A stretch of DNA of 64,000 nucleotides from Roseobacter sp. (GCA_002731875.1 PCCY01000023.1:78470-142469); one strand, 5' to 3'; counted from the stretch's first letter, positions 33,553 through 43,620 are shown. Program-made: numbers and translations. The notes: a model not told the origin generated them from the letters alone.

Positions 33553-34374
33553 ATGCCGGATACCACCCTCCTGATCGAGATGATCATCCTTATCATGGTC
33601 ATCGGTGCCTTTGCTGGCGTTCTGGCAGGCCTGTTGGGAGTAGGGGGCGGCATTGTTCTGGTTCCTGCATTCTTTTACGCGTTCCAGACCCTCGGCTATG
33701 GCGGGCCTGAGCTGATGCAGATTTGTCTGGCGACTTCGCTGGCCACGATCATCGTGACGTCGCTGCGGTCGGTGCACAGTCATAACAAGAAGGGGGCCGT
33801 AGATTGGGCGATCCTGCGGACATGGGCACCTGGAATCGTGATCGGGGCCATCATTGGCATGCTGGTCGTCGCCCAGTTGCGAACCGCTGTATTACAGGGG
33901 ATTTTTGGCGGATTGGCGCTGGTCGTGGGCACCTATATGGCGGTTGGCAAGGCGTCGTGGCGGCTTGGCCCAATGATGCCACAAGGGGGGGTGCGTGCTG
34001 TTCTATCCCCAGCGGTCGGGTTCTTGTCAGTGTTAATGGGCATCGGCGGCGGTAGTTTCGGAGTACCGCTGATGAGCCTGTTCAACGTGCCGATCCACCG
34101 CGCTGTTGCGACGGCTGCTGGTTTCGGTGTATTGATAGCAGTACCGTCGGTCATCGGTTTCCTGTTGGTTGATACGCCTGACAACAGCCCGCTGCTGACT
34201 GTGGGAGCGGTGAACCTGCCAACCTTCGTCATTGTCATCGCGATGACGTTGCTCACCGCACCGTTGGGCGTGAAACTGGCGCACTCAATGGACCCCAAAC
34301 CGTTGAAGCGGGTCTTTGCCGTGTTCCTCATCCTGGTCGCCTTGAACATGCTGCGCAAATCGTTGGGTTACTGA
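33553..34374 (+). CDS. TauE/SafE-family permease
   Basis: 273 residues with seven to eight hydrophobic segments and the family repeats GVLAGLLGVGGGIVLVPAFF and GFLSVLMGIGGGSFGVPLMS. Members export or import sulfite, sulfoacetate or related organosulfur anions. The start at 33553 is chosen for its GGAG site and its fit to the family. It lies 34 bp after dusA and may be co-transcribed. Confidence 0.85.
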   Translation: MPDTTLLIEMIILIMVIGAFAGVLAGLLGVGGGIVLVPAFFYAFQTLGYGGPELMQICLATSLATIIVTSLRSVHSHNKKGAVDWAILRTWAPGIVIGAIIGMLVVAQLRTAVLQGIFGGLALVVGTYMAVGKASWRLGPMMPQGGVRAVLSPAVGFLSVLMGIGGGSFGVPLMSLFNVPIHRAVATAAGFGVLIAVPSVIGFLLVDTPDNSPLLTVGAVNLPTFVIVIAMTLLTAPLGVKLAHSMDPKPLKRVFAVFLILVALNMLRKSLGY

Positions 34375-34899
34375 GGGTGTCGCGCTAGACAGCACACCTT
34401 TTCACCAGCAACTCGGCCTTCGTAGAGCGCTAGGCGAATTCCGGCCATCGCCGCTTGATGACCTGCGGCATTGGCGGGAACCTCTGTTGCGCTCGCACGT
34501 ATAAGATGTAGCATTATAGAAACAATTGCGTGGGATTGGTTCGCAATTGGGCAGCAAAACCTCTGTCTTGCCGCAATCCTGCCTTAACTTAAGGGTTATA
34601 TAACAAAATCGGAGCCATAATACCGGGACAGAATCGAGAGAATCACCCCGGCTTCATATGAGAGATACAGAAATGGCAGTTGAGTTTGAAAAATACAGAA
34701 ACAACGTCTTCGCTTTGACGTCGGCTCGGCCCGGATCGCGTTATTGGACAGCAGGTCAGCATTTCGGCGCAATTGATTCCAAGCCTTCCGATAACGATAA
34801 TTTTGGTCCCGTCCATCATGAGGGTGCCCAAACCAGCGATCACTTACTTGAATTTCTATACGGGATGGCCCGCTAAAACGGACAGGCCCGTAAACCTGA
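34375..34899. other. Intergenic region with an inverted repeat
   Basis: No supported gene. CAATTGCG (34523-34530) and CGCAATTG (34542-34549) form an 8-bp inverted repeat with an 11-bp centre in AT-rich DNA, suitable for a regulator site. A 72-codon frame at 34658-34876 lacks a ribosome binding site and family features. Confidence 0.4.
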
Positions 34900-35139
34900 T
34901 CAATCCTGCTGTCTTTTCAGCCGCGCCGCCCGACCACCGCGCCGTACCGGCTGTATTGCGGCCCGTGCCGGCAGTTCTGCCAAAACTGTACGGCGCTCCT
35001 GGGCTGTCATCCGCGACCACGCGCTGATTTCGTCGATGGACCGAAAGCAACCGGTGCACAGCCGTGTCGCGGGGTGCACCACGCACAGTTTTATGCAGGG
35101 GCTCTCGACCTCATCTCGCTGCCACACTTCGTCGCTCAT
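34900..35139 (-). CDS. DUF1289-domain protein
   Basis: 79 residues. The cysteine layout SPCIKLCVVHPATRLCTGCF (C-x3-C, C-x2-C) with the following RSIDEISAWSRMT is the DUF1289 domain, a small metal-binding (probably Fe-S or Zn) domain of unknown function. The start at 35139 has GAGG upstream. Last gene of the leftward ccmI-ruvX group. Confidence 0.88.
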   Translation of the reverse strand: MSDEVWQRDEVESPCIKLCVVHPATRLCTGCFRSIDEISAWSRMTAQERRTVLAELPARAAIQPVRRGGRAARLKRQQD

Positions 35140-35149
35140 GTTGATCGCC

Positions 35150-35635
35150 TCATTCCGCACCCGCTTTCGCCCGGATGAACCGCACCCGATCTAACGCTCC
35201 CTGAAGGATATACCCTGCCGCTACATGGTCGATCACTTCTGCACGACGTTTGCGTGACGTATCCGCCTCCAGCAGGGCCCGCTCGGCCGCCACGGTGCTA
35301 AGCCGCTCATCCCAATAACTGATGGGTATGGTGCCAAGGCGGTCAAAGTTTCGCGCAAACGCGCGTGTCGACTGGCAGCGGGCACCTTCGGAGCCGTCCA
35401 TATTGCGCGGCAGGCCCAAAATCACCCCGCCGATACGCCGGGCTGCAATGATTTCCCAAAGGCGCGCTGCGTCAATCCCGAACTTCTTGCGTCGTATGGT
35501 TTCAAGGGGGGTCGCAATCGATAAAAAACTATCACTAACCGCCACGCCGATGGTCTTTTCCCCCAGGTCCAGCCCTATCAGGGCATGCATCGGGGTCAGC
35601 GATGCTTCGAAATCGGCGATGTCTTCGTAGATCAT
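35150..35635 (-). CDS. ruvX: Holliday junction resolvase-like protein RuvX (YqgF)
   Basis: 161 residues of RNase H-like fold with IGLDLGEKTIGVAVSD (first catalytic Asp), VILGLPRNMDGSEG, YWDERLSTVAAERAL and KRRAEVIDHVAAGYIL (last Asp). The family processes the 5' end of pre-16S rRNA. It overlaps the ccmI stop by 4 bp. Confidence 0.92.
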   Translation of the reverse strand: MIYEDIADFEASLTPMHALIGLDLGEKTIGVAVSDSFLSIATPLETIRRKKFGIDAARLWEIIAARRIGGVILGLPRNMDGSEGARCQSTRAFARNFDRLGTIPISYWDERLSTVAAERALLEADTSRKRRAEVIDHVAAGYILQGALDRVRFIRAKAGAE

Positions 35636-36873
35636 TCCTTGACCCCGGCGCGTTCTCCCGCGCGATTGATATCGTCCATCGCCGCGGGATCGTTGGCGAA
35701 TACCTCGCGTGCGTTTTCAAAGATGGCACGGGCGCGTTTGGTTTCGCCCAACACCCCCAGTGACGAAATCAAGCGCGCCCAGTCTTCCACCGGCCCGCCT
35801 TCGGTCGCCAACCGTTGAGAAAGCCCGTCGACCATCGTACTGATCATTTCCATCCGCTCAGCCGGTGTCATGTCTTTTGCGGCCTCGACGTCTTCTGATG
35901 ACGGGCCACGCAAGGCTCCGCTACCAACCACAGGCGGAGTGTAATCGACCCCGGCCAATTCGGCCACGGGGCCGATCTGGGCTTGGATAGGTGCAATCCA
36001 GGGTGCATCTTCCGGGCCACGGCGCAAAAGACCGTCCCACATGCGAAATGCCAAATCGGGTCGACCTGTCTGGATCAACATCAAACCCCAGTAATATCGC
36101 GCTGTTCCGTTTTCGACGTCACGCTTCAGCACGGCACGTAACACCGCCTCGGCCTCAGGTGATACATAGCCACCCGCCGCCATCACCAACAGTTCGGCAT
36201 AGCCCGAGACATCCTCCAGCGTCGCGTCGGCCCCCTTGAGGCGAACCACTGTGCTTTGGGCTTTCGCCGCCGCGATATAGTTTCCGACCCGCGCCTCGTT
36301 CTGGGCAAGAAGAACATGCCCCTGGATATCATCTGGGCGGCTGGCAACTGTTGTGCGCAACTGTTTCAGCAAGGATGCATAATCGGGGCTAAGGTCGGGG
36401 GCGACTTCGGGAACAGGCAACTCTGCCTCGGCCTGCGCTTGGCTGGGGCGGGTCTGGCGCAGTTCCTCGGCAAAGGCGATCCGGTCCTTGAGCGCGAGAT
36501 CGCCATACCCCGGTGCCCCGAGCTTTAGGTAAAGCGCCGCCGTCCCCCCCATCAGCACCACGATCATCACCGCGATCATCAATTTGGACGGTCCGCGCTC
36601 TGGCGCTACCTTTGGGTCTTGCGACGTATCTGCCGCCAGTATCCGACGCGAAACCTCGGTTCTGACCCGCGCAGCATCTGACGCTGACAAGACGCCACGG
36701 CTCACATCGCGCTCGACTTCGGCCAATTGATCGCGATAGACCTTCAGGCCCTGATCGACTTGGCCGTCGGTGGTCGAAGGTACGCCACGGCGCACGGCAC
36801 GCATCAGCATAAGGGTTACCAGGGCTGCGCCTGTGACGGCAATGATCCAAAAGCTCATATAGTCTAGGTCCAA
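35632..36873 (-). CDS. ccmI: Cytochrome c biogenesis protein CcmI
   Basis: 413 residues. It has two membrane segments (about 6-27 and about 97-117) around a cytoplasmic loop with the family signature VYRDQLAEVERDVSRGVLS, followed by a periplasmic TPR-type domain (NGTARYYWGLMLIQTGRPDL). CcmI presents apocytochrome c to the haem-ligation complex CcmF/H. A start at MSFWIIAV, five codons in, is also possible. Divergent from soxB. Confidence 0.92.
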   Translation of the reverse strand: MDLDYMSFWIIAVTGAALVTLMLMRAVRRGVPSTTDGQVDQGLKVYRDQLAEVERDVSRGVLSASDAARVRTEVSRRILAADTSQDPKVAPERGPSKLMIAVMIVVLMGGTAALYLKLGAPGYGDLALKDRIAFAEELRQTRPSQAQAEAELPVPEVAPDLSPDYASLLKQLRTTVASRPDDIQGHVLLAQNEARVGNYIAAAKAQSTVVRLKGADATLEDVSGYAELLVMAAGGYVSPEAEAVLRAVLKRDVENGTARYYWGLMLIQTGRPDLAFRMWDGLLRRGPEDAPWIAPIQAQIGPVAELAGVDYTPPVVGSGALRGPSSEDVEAAKDMTPAERMEMISTMVDGLSQRLATEGGPVEDWARLISSLGVLGETKRARAIFENAREVFANDPAAMDDINRAGERAGVKE

Positions 36874-37081
36874 TCATTATTCTTTCCGTATATCTAAACG
36901 CTGCGGGCCGGTGACAAAAGGGGCCATATTGCTGCACCTGGGCGTGGTTTTTGCTAGATTGCGATTGATGTCGTAAAACTGATAAGGAATGCCGCGCCGG
37001 GTATCCTCTTTTTCGCCCGCTCACCCAGAAAGAACCCAAGCGCGACGGTCGTTGCGCGAATCCATGCCGGGAACCGCTTTT

Positions 37082-38326
37082 ATGAAGAAATACTCAGCCT
37101 TTGCCGTCGCTCGCGAAGCGATCCGCCATCACACCGGGTGGCAGCGGGCCTGGCGCGATGCGCAACCCAAAAAGCGGTACGATGTCATTATCATCGGGGC
37201 AGGGGGGCATGGTCTGGCTACTGCCTATTATCTGGGTAAAAACTTTGGCATTACCAATGTCGCAATCCTCGAAAAAGGCTGGCTTGGCGGGGGCAATACC
37301 GGCCGCAACACCACGATCATCAGATCGAATTACCTGCAGGACCCATCTGCCGCGATCTATGAAAAGGCGCGGTCGCTCTATGAAACCATGAGCCAGGACT
37401 TGAACTACAACGTCATGTTTTCGCCTCGCGGTGTGATCATGCTGGCGCAGACCCATCACGAGGTGCGCGGTTATCAGCGCACCGCCCACGCCAATGCGTT
37501 ACAGGGCGTGCAGACCGAATTCATCGGCCCCGAGAAGGTCAAGCAGCTGGTCCCGATCATCAATATCGACGGGCCACGCTATCCGGTTCTGGGCGGCCTG
37601 TGGCAGCAACGCGGAGGAACAGCGCGCCATGATGCAGTGGCATGGGGCTACGCGCGGGCCTGTTCCGACATGGGCATGGACGTGATCCAGAAATGCGAGG
37701 TCACAGGGATACGTCAGGATAACGGCAAGGTGACCGGCGTCACGACCAACCGCGGCGATATCGATTGTGACAAGCTGGGTATAGTGGTTGCGGGGCATTC
37801 GGGACATCTCGCCGACATGGCGGGCTTTCGGTTGCCGATCGAATCCGTTGCCCTTCAGGCGCTGGTGTCCGAGCCGATCAAACCATGCATGGATGTCGTG
37901 GTCATGGCCAATACCGTGCACGGATACATGAGCCAGTCGGACAAGGGCGAAATGGTCATCGGCGGCGGTACCGACGGCTATAACAACTACACACAGCGCG
38001 GGGCTTTTCACCACATCGAAGAAACCGTCCGCGCCTTGGTCGAAACCTTTCCCATGGTATCGCGCCTCAAGATGTTGCGCCAATGGGGCGGTATCGTCGA
38101 TGTAACGGGTGACCGCTCTCCGATCCTGTCAAAAACGCCCGTCGACGGGGTTTTCGTCAATTGTGGCTGGGGTACGGGGGGGTTCAAGGCGATCCCGGGA
38201 TCAGGCTGGGCGATGGCGGAACTAATCGCAAAAGGCCGCTCTCCGCTTACCGATGCCTTTGGGTTGAACCGCTTCCAAGAGGGGCGCTTCATCGACGAAA
38301 GCGTCGCGGCAGGAGTGGCACATTGA
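37082..38326 (+). CDS. soxB: Sarcosine oxidase beta subunit
   Basis: 414 residues. FAD-binding IIIGAGGHGLATAYYLGKNF, then GWLGGGNTGRNTTIIRSNYL (covalent-flavin region with the conserved GRNTTIIRSNY), and the C-terminal GWGTGGFKAIPGSGW. Heterotetrameric sarcosine oxidase converts N-methylglycine to glycine with tetrahydrofolate and O2; this subunit holds the covalent FMN and the amine oxidation site. The start at 37082 (MKKYSAFAVAREA) matches the family. The subunits D, A and G follow. Confidence 0.94.
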   Translation: MKKYSAFAVAREAIRHHTGWQRAWRDAQPKKRYDVIIIGAGGHGLATAYYLGKNFGITNVAILEKGWLGGGNTGRNTTIIRSNYLQDPSAAIYEKARSLYETMSQDLNYNVMFSPRGVIMLAQTHHEVRGYQRTAHANALQGVQTEFIGPEKVKQLVPIINIDGPRYPVLGGLWQQRGGTARHDAVAWGYARACSDMGMDVIQKCEVTGIRQDNGKVTGVTTNRGDIDCDKLGIVVAGHSGHLADMAGFRLPIESVALQALVSEPIKPCMDVVVMANTVHGYMSQSDKGEMVIGGGTDGYNNYTQRGAFHHIEETVRALVETFPMVSRLKMLRQWGGIVDVTGDRSPILSKTPVDGVFVNCGWGTGGFKAIPGSGWAMAELIAKGRSPLTDAFGLNRFQEGRFIDESVAAGVAH

Positions 38327-38423
38327 ATATTTCACCAAAACAGGCGGCATCCCCCCCCCGCAGGAACCTTTCTGCGGTTCAAACTGTTGCACCTTCATAC
38401 GAACGAAACGAAGGAGCAACACA

Positions 38424-38705
38424 ATGGCTACGCCAGAACACCACCAACCGCCTAACAAAACGATCAACAAAACCAGCGGCACGGGATCAGGTATCATTAT
38501 CGGGATACTTGTCATCTTGGTCATTGGCTTCGGCTTTTATTTCTTCTCGGGCAACGACCCAGTCGGCGGCCCCAGCGACGTCAACGTCACCGTTGAGGGC
38601 GCGGCAGATCCTGCGGGCAACACAGCACCTGCACCCGCACCCGCACCTGCGGCCCCTGCCGATCAACCCGCAACGGGTACAACCAACCAGCCTTCTGGCA
38701 ACTAA
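38424..38705 (+). CDS. Small single-pass membrane protein with Pro/Ala-rich tail
   Basis: 93 residues: a polar N-terminus, one membrane segment (GIIIGILVILVIGFGFYFF, about 24-42) and a tail with repeated AP (PAPAPAPAAPA). GGAG lies close before the ATG. It sits inside the sox cluster between soxB and soxD and is followed by a terminator, so it may be a separate stress-type gene. Function unknown. Confidence 0.7.
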   Translation: MATPEHHQPPNKTINKTSGTGSGIIIGILVILVIGFGFYFFSGNDPVGGPSDVNVTVEGAADPAGNTAPAPAPAPAAPADQPATGTTNQPSGN

Positions 38706-38733
38706 AACGCTGCACAGAACTGTTTTATCGACC

Positions 38734-38766
38734 AAGGCCAGCCTCATCGCGGGGGCTGGCCTTTCT
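38734..38766 (+). terminator. Rho-independent terminator between the small membrane gene and soxD
   Basis: GGCCAGCC (38736-38743) pairs with GGCTGGCC (38754-38761), followed by TTT. It would partially separate soxB from soxDAG. Confidence 0.65.
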
Positions 38767-38798
38767 GCGTTTTCGATACCCTTCAAAAGGAACGTCGC

Positions 38799-39131
38799 AT
38801 GCTGATCCTGACATGCCCGAATTGCGGTGTCACAGCCGAGGAAACCGAATTTCACGCCGGCGGAGAAGCTCACCTGAAGCGGTTTGGCCCCGGCGCAACG
38901 GACGCGGAATTCGAAAGCTATCTTTTCATGCGCGAAAATCCAAAGGGGGTGCACTTTGAAAGATGGCGCCACGTCTACGGGTGCGGAAAATGGTTTCACG
39001 CCGCCCGAGACACCGTAACCCTTGAGGTTTTCGGTACTTACACGGCGCAGACCAGTACCATACCTCAAGACATCCTCGACAAGGTTCGTGATCGTCGCCC
39101 GAACTGGCAGGGTCAGGGTGCCCCTCGATGA
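38799..39131 (+). CDS. soxD: Sarcosine oxidase delta subunit
   Basis: 110 residues. The zinc site is formed by CPNCG (C6, C9) with later H and C residues (HVYGCGKWFHAARDT). The pattern RENPKGVHFERWRH is typical of SoxD. It is a structural subunit of the heterotetramer. Confidence 0.94.
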   Translation: MLILTCPNCGVTAEETEFHAGGEAHLKRFGPGATDAEFESYLFMRENPKGVHFERWRHVYGCGKWFHAARDTVTLEVFGTYTAQTSTIPQDILDKVRDRRPNWQGQGAPR

Positions 39132-39210
39132 CACACCGTTCAATTTCATTTTGCCTGAAAACTCCCGCCGGAGGCATCAATGCTCTCCGCAAACGCCAAG
39201 GTTCGCCGTT

Positions 39211-42200
39211 ATGAGCACCAGAATTGCCACAGGTGGTCGCCTGCTGAACAAATCCAACGCTGTCAGCTTTTCATTCAATGGCAAGCAATTGCGCGGTTTC
39301 GAAGGCGATACACTCGCGTCAGCTCTTTTGGCCAATGACCAGATGCTGGTCGGTCGATCCTTCAAATATCACCGTCCCAGGGGCGTGGTGGCCGCTGGCC
39401 CCGAAGAACCCAATGCGTTGGTGAACCTGGGCAGGGCCGGGAAATTTGAACCCAATCAGCGGGCGACTACAACAGAACTGTTCGACGGTTTGAATGCCGA
39501 AAGTCAGAACCACTGGCCCAGCCTCGAATTCGATGTTGGGGCGATCAACAAATATCTCAGCCGGTTTTTACCGGCGGGCTTCTATTACAAGATGTTCATA
39601 CATCCCCGCCCGTTCTGGAAGCATGTCTACGAACCGATCATTCGTCATTCCGCCGGGCTGGGAAAAGCCCCCAAGGACCAGGACGCAGACAGCTATGAAC
39701 ATTTTTATGCGTTTTGCGACGTTCTGATTATCGGTGGTGGCGTCGCCGGGCTCGAGGCGGCGCGTACCGCAGGCCGTTCCGGCGCACGGGTGATCCTGCT
39801 GGAACAAACAGCCCATTGGGGCGGGCGTGCGCCGGTTGACGGAGGCACAATCGAAGGCACCCCCGTCAACAGCTTCGTCGACGATCTGGTGGCCGAGTTA
39901 TCCACCATGAGCAACGTCGAAATGCGGACCCGCGTGATGGGGGCGGGCGTTTATGATCACGGCTATGTTCTTGGCTATGAACGTCTGACCGATCACGCTC
40001 CGCAGGCCGCCGGGCCACGCCATCGGTTGTGGCGCATCCGGGCGGGTCATGTCATCACCGCCACCGGTGCCATTGAGCGTCCCTTGTCCTTTGCCGGAAA
40101 CGATATCCCCGGTGTGATGCTCGCCGCCTCGATCCGCGATTATCTGGTGAATTACGGGGTTTCGGTGGGCGACCGTACCGTCGTGGTCACCAACAATGAC
40201 GATGCCTACCGCACGGCTATTGCGTTGGTCGAAGCGGGTTTGAGCGTCCCTGCGGTTCTTGATGCCCGTGTGTTGCCGCAGGATTCACCGTTGATGGTGC
40301 GTGCCAAGGAACTGGGTATCCGCGTCATGATGGGGCATGCGATCTCGCGGGTCAAAGGGACCAAGCGGGTCGCAGCCGTCGAGGTTTGCAGTCAGGCCGG
40401 AGAAGGTGCCGTTCTGGAAACCATCGCCTGCGAGGCCGTTGCCATGTCGGGTGGTTGGGCCCCCGTGGTCCATCTGTGGTCCCATTGCGGCGGAAAACTG
40501 GTATGGGATACGACGCTTGCGACATTCCGCCCCGATGTGGATAACCCACCCCTTGGGGCTGATGGTCACGGTTTCGTCACCGCCGCTGGTGCGGCCGCTG
40601 GATTTTTTGGTCTGGATGACATCTTGCATGACGCTCACGCGGCTGCGGATGGCGTTGCGACCGCTCTTGGGTTCAAGCTGCCCTCCGAGGTCGTGTCGCC
40701 CAATGCCAGCCGTCAGGAGGAGGCTCCCCTGACACCGGTATGGTTGATGCCGCAAGGTGCGGGCGTAAACCTGCGCGAGAAGGCGTGGCTGGATTATCAA
40801 AATGACGTCAAGGTCTCCGACATCCGTCTGGCGGCACAAGAAGGGTTCGTCAGCGTGGAACATGCCAAGCGCTACACCACGCTGGGGATGGCCACCGATC
40901 AGGGAAAGCTCAGCAACGTCAACGGGCTGGCAACGCTCGCCGGGGCGATGAACGCCGATATCCCAAGTGTTGGAACCACCACGTTCCGCCCGCCATACCA
41001 CCCGATTTCAATGGGATCGATTGGTGGCGAGGCGCGAGGCGATGTATTTCAACCGGTTCGTCGTACCCCTATGCATGATTGGCACGAGGCCAACGGTGCC
41101 GAATGGGAACCGGTGGGCCAATGGCGCAGGCCCTATTCCTATAATCGCCCCGGTGAATCCACCCATGACGCGGTAATGCGCGAAGTGACCAACACCCGGA
41201 CCAAGATGGGGCTTCTCGATGCGTCAACGCTGGGCAAGATCATCGTCAAGGGGCCGGACGCGGGCAAATTTCTCGACCTGCTCTACACCAATATGATGAG
41301 CAGCTTAAAACCGGGTAAATGCCGCTATGGCTTGATGTGTTCGGAAAACGGTTTTCTGATCGACGATGGTGTCGTCGCCCGTATAGATGACGACACCTTT
41401 CTGTGCCACACCACGACCGGTGGCGCGGAACGCATCCATCAGCACATGGAAGAATGGCTGCAAACGGAATGGTGGGATTTCGACGTCTACGTCGCCAATG
41501 TCACCGAACAATATGCGCAGATCGCCGTGGTCGGCCCCAACGCGCGCAAATGTCTGGAAAAGCTGGGCGGCATGGATGTCAGCAAGGACGCGCTGGCATT
41601 CATGGAATGGGCGGACGGCACGCTGGGTGGTTTCGACTGCCGGATCTACCGCATCTCTTTCTCGGGCGAGCTGAGCTACGAGATCGCGGTTGACGCAGGG
41701 CAGGGCCAAGCGTTCTGGGATGCTTTGATGGTGGCGGGCAATGACCTGGGCGTGATGCCCTATGGCACCGAATGCCTGCATATACTTCGCGCCGAAAAAG
41801 GCTTTATCATGATTGGCGATGAAACCGACGGCACGATCATTCCGCAAGACCTCGGGTTGAATTGGGCGATTTCCAAGAAAAAGGACGACTATCTTGGAAA
41901 ACGAGCGCAGGAGAGATCGCATATGGTGGATCCGAACCGCTGGAAACTCGTCGGTTTGGAAACCACAGACGGCAGCACGCTGCCTGACGGGGCCTATGCC
42001 GTCGGCGACGGTGTGAACGAGAACAACCAGCGCACCATGATCGGCCGTGTCACGTCAACCTATCACTCCCCGACACTGGGCAAGGGCATCGCGATGGGGC
42101 TGGTTCTGAACGGACCAGACCGCATGGGCGAGGTGCTGGATTTCCCTGGTACCGATGGCAAGACGTATCAGGCGAAAATCGTCGATCCGATTTTCTATGA

Positions 42201-42228
42201 CAAAGAGGGGGCGAAGCAAAATGTCTGA
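39211..42228 (+). CDS. soxA: Sarcosine oxidase alpha subunit
   Basis: 1005 residues from the ATG at 39211. The N-terminal ferredoxin-like domain (SFSFNGKQLRGFEGDTLASA) is followed by the NAD-binding fold (DVLIIGGGVAGLEAARTAG, about 170-188) and a C-terminal folate-binding aminomethyltransferase-like domain (from about 610; MRRPYSYNRPG-like region, then FLDLLYTNMMSSLKPGKCRY). The folate domain captures the formaldehyde unit as methylene-THF. The stop overlaps soxG by 8 bp. The longer frame from 39022 overlaps soxD and is rejected. Confidence 0.94.
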   Translation: MSTRIATGGRLLNKSNAVSFSFNGKQLRGFEGDTLASALLANDQMLVGRSFKYHRPRGVVAAGPEEPNALVNLGRAGKFEPNQRATTTELFDGLNAESQNHWPSLEFDVGAINKYLSRFLPAGFYYKMFIHPRPFWKHVYEPIIRHSAGLGKAPKDQDADSYEHFYAFCDVLIIGGGVAGLEAARTAGRSGARVILLEQTAHWGGRAPVDGGTIEGTPVNSFVDDLVAELSTMSNVEMRTRVMGAGVYDHGYVLGYERLTDHAPQAAGPRHRLWRIRAGHVITATGAIERPLSFAGNDIPGVMLAASIRDYLVNYGVSVGDRTVVVTNNDDAYRTAIALVEAGLSVPAVLDARVLPQDSPLMVRAKELGIRVMMGHAISRVKGTKRVAAVEVCSQAGEGAVLETIACEAVAMSGGWAPVVHLWSHCGGKLVWDTTLATFRPDVDNPPLGADGHGFVTAAGAAAGFFGLDDILHDAHAAADGVATALGFKLPSEVVSPNASRQEEAPLTPVWLMPQGAGVNLREKAWLDYQNDVKVSDIRLAAQEGFVSVEHAKRYTTLGMATDQGKLSNVNGLATLAGAMNADIPSVGTTTFRPPYHPISMGSIGGEARGDVFQPVRRTPMHDWHEANGAEWEPVGQWRRPYSYNRPGESTHDAVMREVTNTRTKMGLLDASTLGKIIVKGPDAGKFLDLLYTNMMSSLKPGKCRYGLMCSENGFLIDDGVVARIDDDTFLCHTTTGGAERIHQHMEEWLQTEWWDFDVYVANVTEQYAQIAVVGPNARKCLEKLGGMDVSKDALAFMEWADGTLGGFDCRIYRISFSGELSYEIAVDAGQGQAFWDALMVAGNDLGVMPYGTECLHILRAEKGFIMIGDETDGTIIPQDLGLNWAISKKKDDYLGKRAQERSHMVDPNRWKLVGLETTDGSTLPDGAYAVGDGVNENNQRTMIGRVTSTYHSPTLGKGIAMGLVLNGPDRMGEVLDFPGTDGKTYQAKIVDPIFYDKEGAKQNV

Positions 42229-42796
42229 AGCGATCAGTGCATTGAACGGTGCTGTCTTCAAGGAAGGCATAGCGGAAATTCTGGGCCTTGACCCGATCGG
42301 AATGATCTCGATCCGGGGCGATCTATCCGCGAGCTATATGAAAAAAGCTTTGAAAAAGGCAGTTGGTGTCGGCATGCCGGGCATCCGGGAAATATCACTG
42401 GCGGGGGACAAGGGCGTCGCGTGGATGTCGCCAGACGAACTGCTGCTGATATGCCCATATACCGACGTCGCGAATGCGCTTGAGTCCCTGAAAAAAGGCT
42501 TTGGTGATAACCATGCTCTGGCCGTGAATGTGTCCGATGCCCGGGCTGTGTTCCGTATCAAGGGGCCGAACACGCGCGAGGTGCTGGCCAAACTAGCGCC
42601 CGTCGACCTGTCACCCCAGGCTTTCGGCCCCGGCATGATCCGACGCACCCGTCTGGCCCAGGTCCCGGCAGCCTTCTGGATGGAGGATACTGACACCGCA
42701 CAGCTTGTGTGTTTCCGCTCGGTCGCCCAATACGTGTTTGATTTGCTGAAAACCGCCGCGCAACCGGGATCAGAGGTCGGTTTCTATCGCAGCTAG
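42221..42796 (+). CDS. soxG: Sarcosine oxidase gamma subunit
   Basis: 191 residues, related to the folate-binding GcvT fold (DEALLIC-like segment read here as SPDELLLICPY, and NVSDARAVFRIKGPNTREVL). It completes the heterotetramer. The start at 42221 overlaps the soxA end and has GAGGGGG upstream. Confidence 0.92.
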   Translation: MSEAISALNGAVFKEGIAEILGLDPIGMISIRGDLSASYMKKALKKAVGVGMPGIREISLAGDKGVAWMSPDELLLICPYTDVANALESLKKGFGDNHALAVNVSDARAVFRIKGPNTREVLAKLAPVDLSPQAFGPGMIRRTRLAQVPAAFWMEDTDTAQLVCFRSVAQYVFDLLKTAAQPGSEVGFYRS

Positions 42797-43001
42797 GCTA
42801 AAGGTCGCCGATAGGCTCCAGGCAGGACGTATCGGCGGAACCTTCAACCATTCCGGATGGTTTTGGTCTAAGTTGCCAAAAGCGTGTGTACATACATAAT
42901 TGGGCGCAGATCGAAGCTCGGTTTCCTATCTTGCCCTTGACCTTGCGGGTTCACGCGCTTCATGTGGCCCAGAAGCAATTTCAATAACGGAGGCTTTTCT
43001 C

Positions 43002-43601
43002 ATGGCTTTTACTCTTCCTGACCTTCCCTATGCCCACGACGCGCTTGCATCCAAAGGCATGTCAAAGGAAACGCTGGAATACCACCACGACAAGCACCAC
43101 AACGCTTATGTAACCAATGGCAACAAGGCCATCGAGGGCACTGAGTGGGAGGGGAAGACCCTCGAGGAGATCATCAAGGGTACATATAAGCCCGATGCCG
43201 TGGCCCAAAATGGGATCTTCAACAACATCTCTCAGCTTTGGAATCACAACCAGTTCTGGGAAATGATGACCCCCAACTCTGTCGCGATGCCCGGCGAACT
43301 GGAAAAGGCTATCAAAGAAAGCTTTGGTTCGGTCGACAAGTTCAAGGACGAATTCAAGACCGCAGGTGGCGGCCAGTTCGGTTCTGGTTGGGCATGGCTG
43401 GTAAAGGATAAAGACGGCGGTCTGAAGGTTACCAAGACAGAGAATGGCGTGAACCCAGTGTGTTTCGGTCAGACAGCTCTGCTTGGCTGCGACGTGTGGG
43501 AGCATTCCTACTATATCGACTATCGCAACGCGCGCCCTGACTATCTGTCAAACTTCCTCGATAATCTTGTAGATTGGGAAAACGTCGCGTCGCGCATGTA
43601 A
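43002..43601 (+). CDS. sodB: Superoxide dismutase (Fe/Mn family, probably Fe)
   Basis: 199 residues. The metal ligands lie in LEYHHDKHHNAYV (His), QLWNHNQFWEMM (His) and DVWEHSYYIDYRNARPDY (Asp and His). FGSGWAWLV and the Gln in GGGQFGSG (outer-sphere Gln in the Fe-type position) favour an iron enzyme. GGAGG lies 8 bp before the ATG. It removes superoxide in the cytoplasm; its position after sarcosine oxidase, which makes H2O2, may be coincidental. A terminator follows. Confidence 0.94.
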   Translation: MAFTLPDLPYAHDALASKGMSKETLEYHHDKHHNAYVTNGNKAIEGTEWEGKTLEEIIKGTYKPDAVAQNGIFNNISQLWNHNQFWEMMTPNSVAMPGELEKAIKESFGSVDKFKDEFKTAGGGQFGSGWAWLVKDKDGGLKVTKTENGVNPVCFGQTALLGCDVWEHSYYIDYRNARPDYLSNFLDNLVDWENVASRM

Positions 43602-43620
43602 TCTTTTGATATATCTACAG

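Noticed and set aside
34658..34876. 72-codon plus-strand frame
   Set aside because: No ribosome binding site, no family features, and a competing frame on the other strand.
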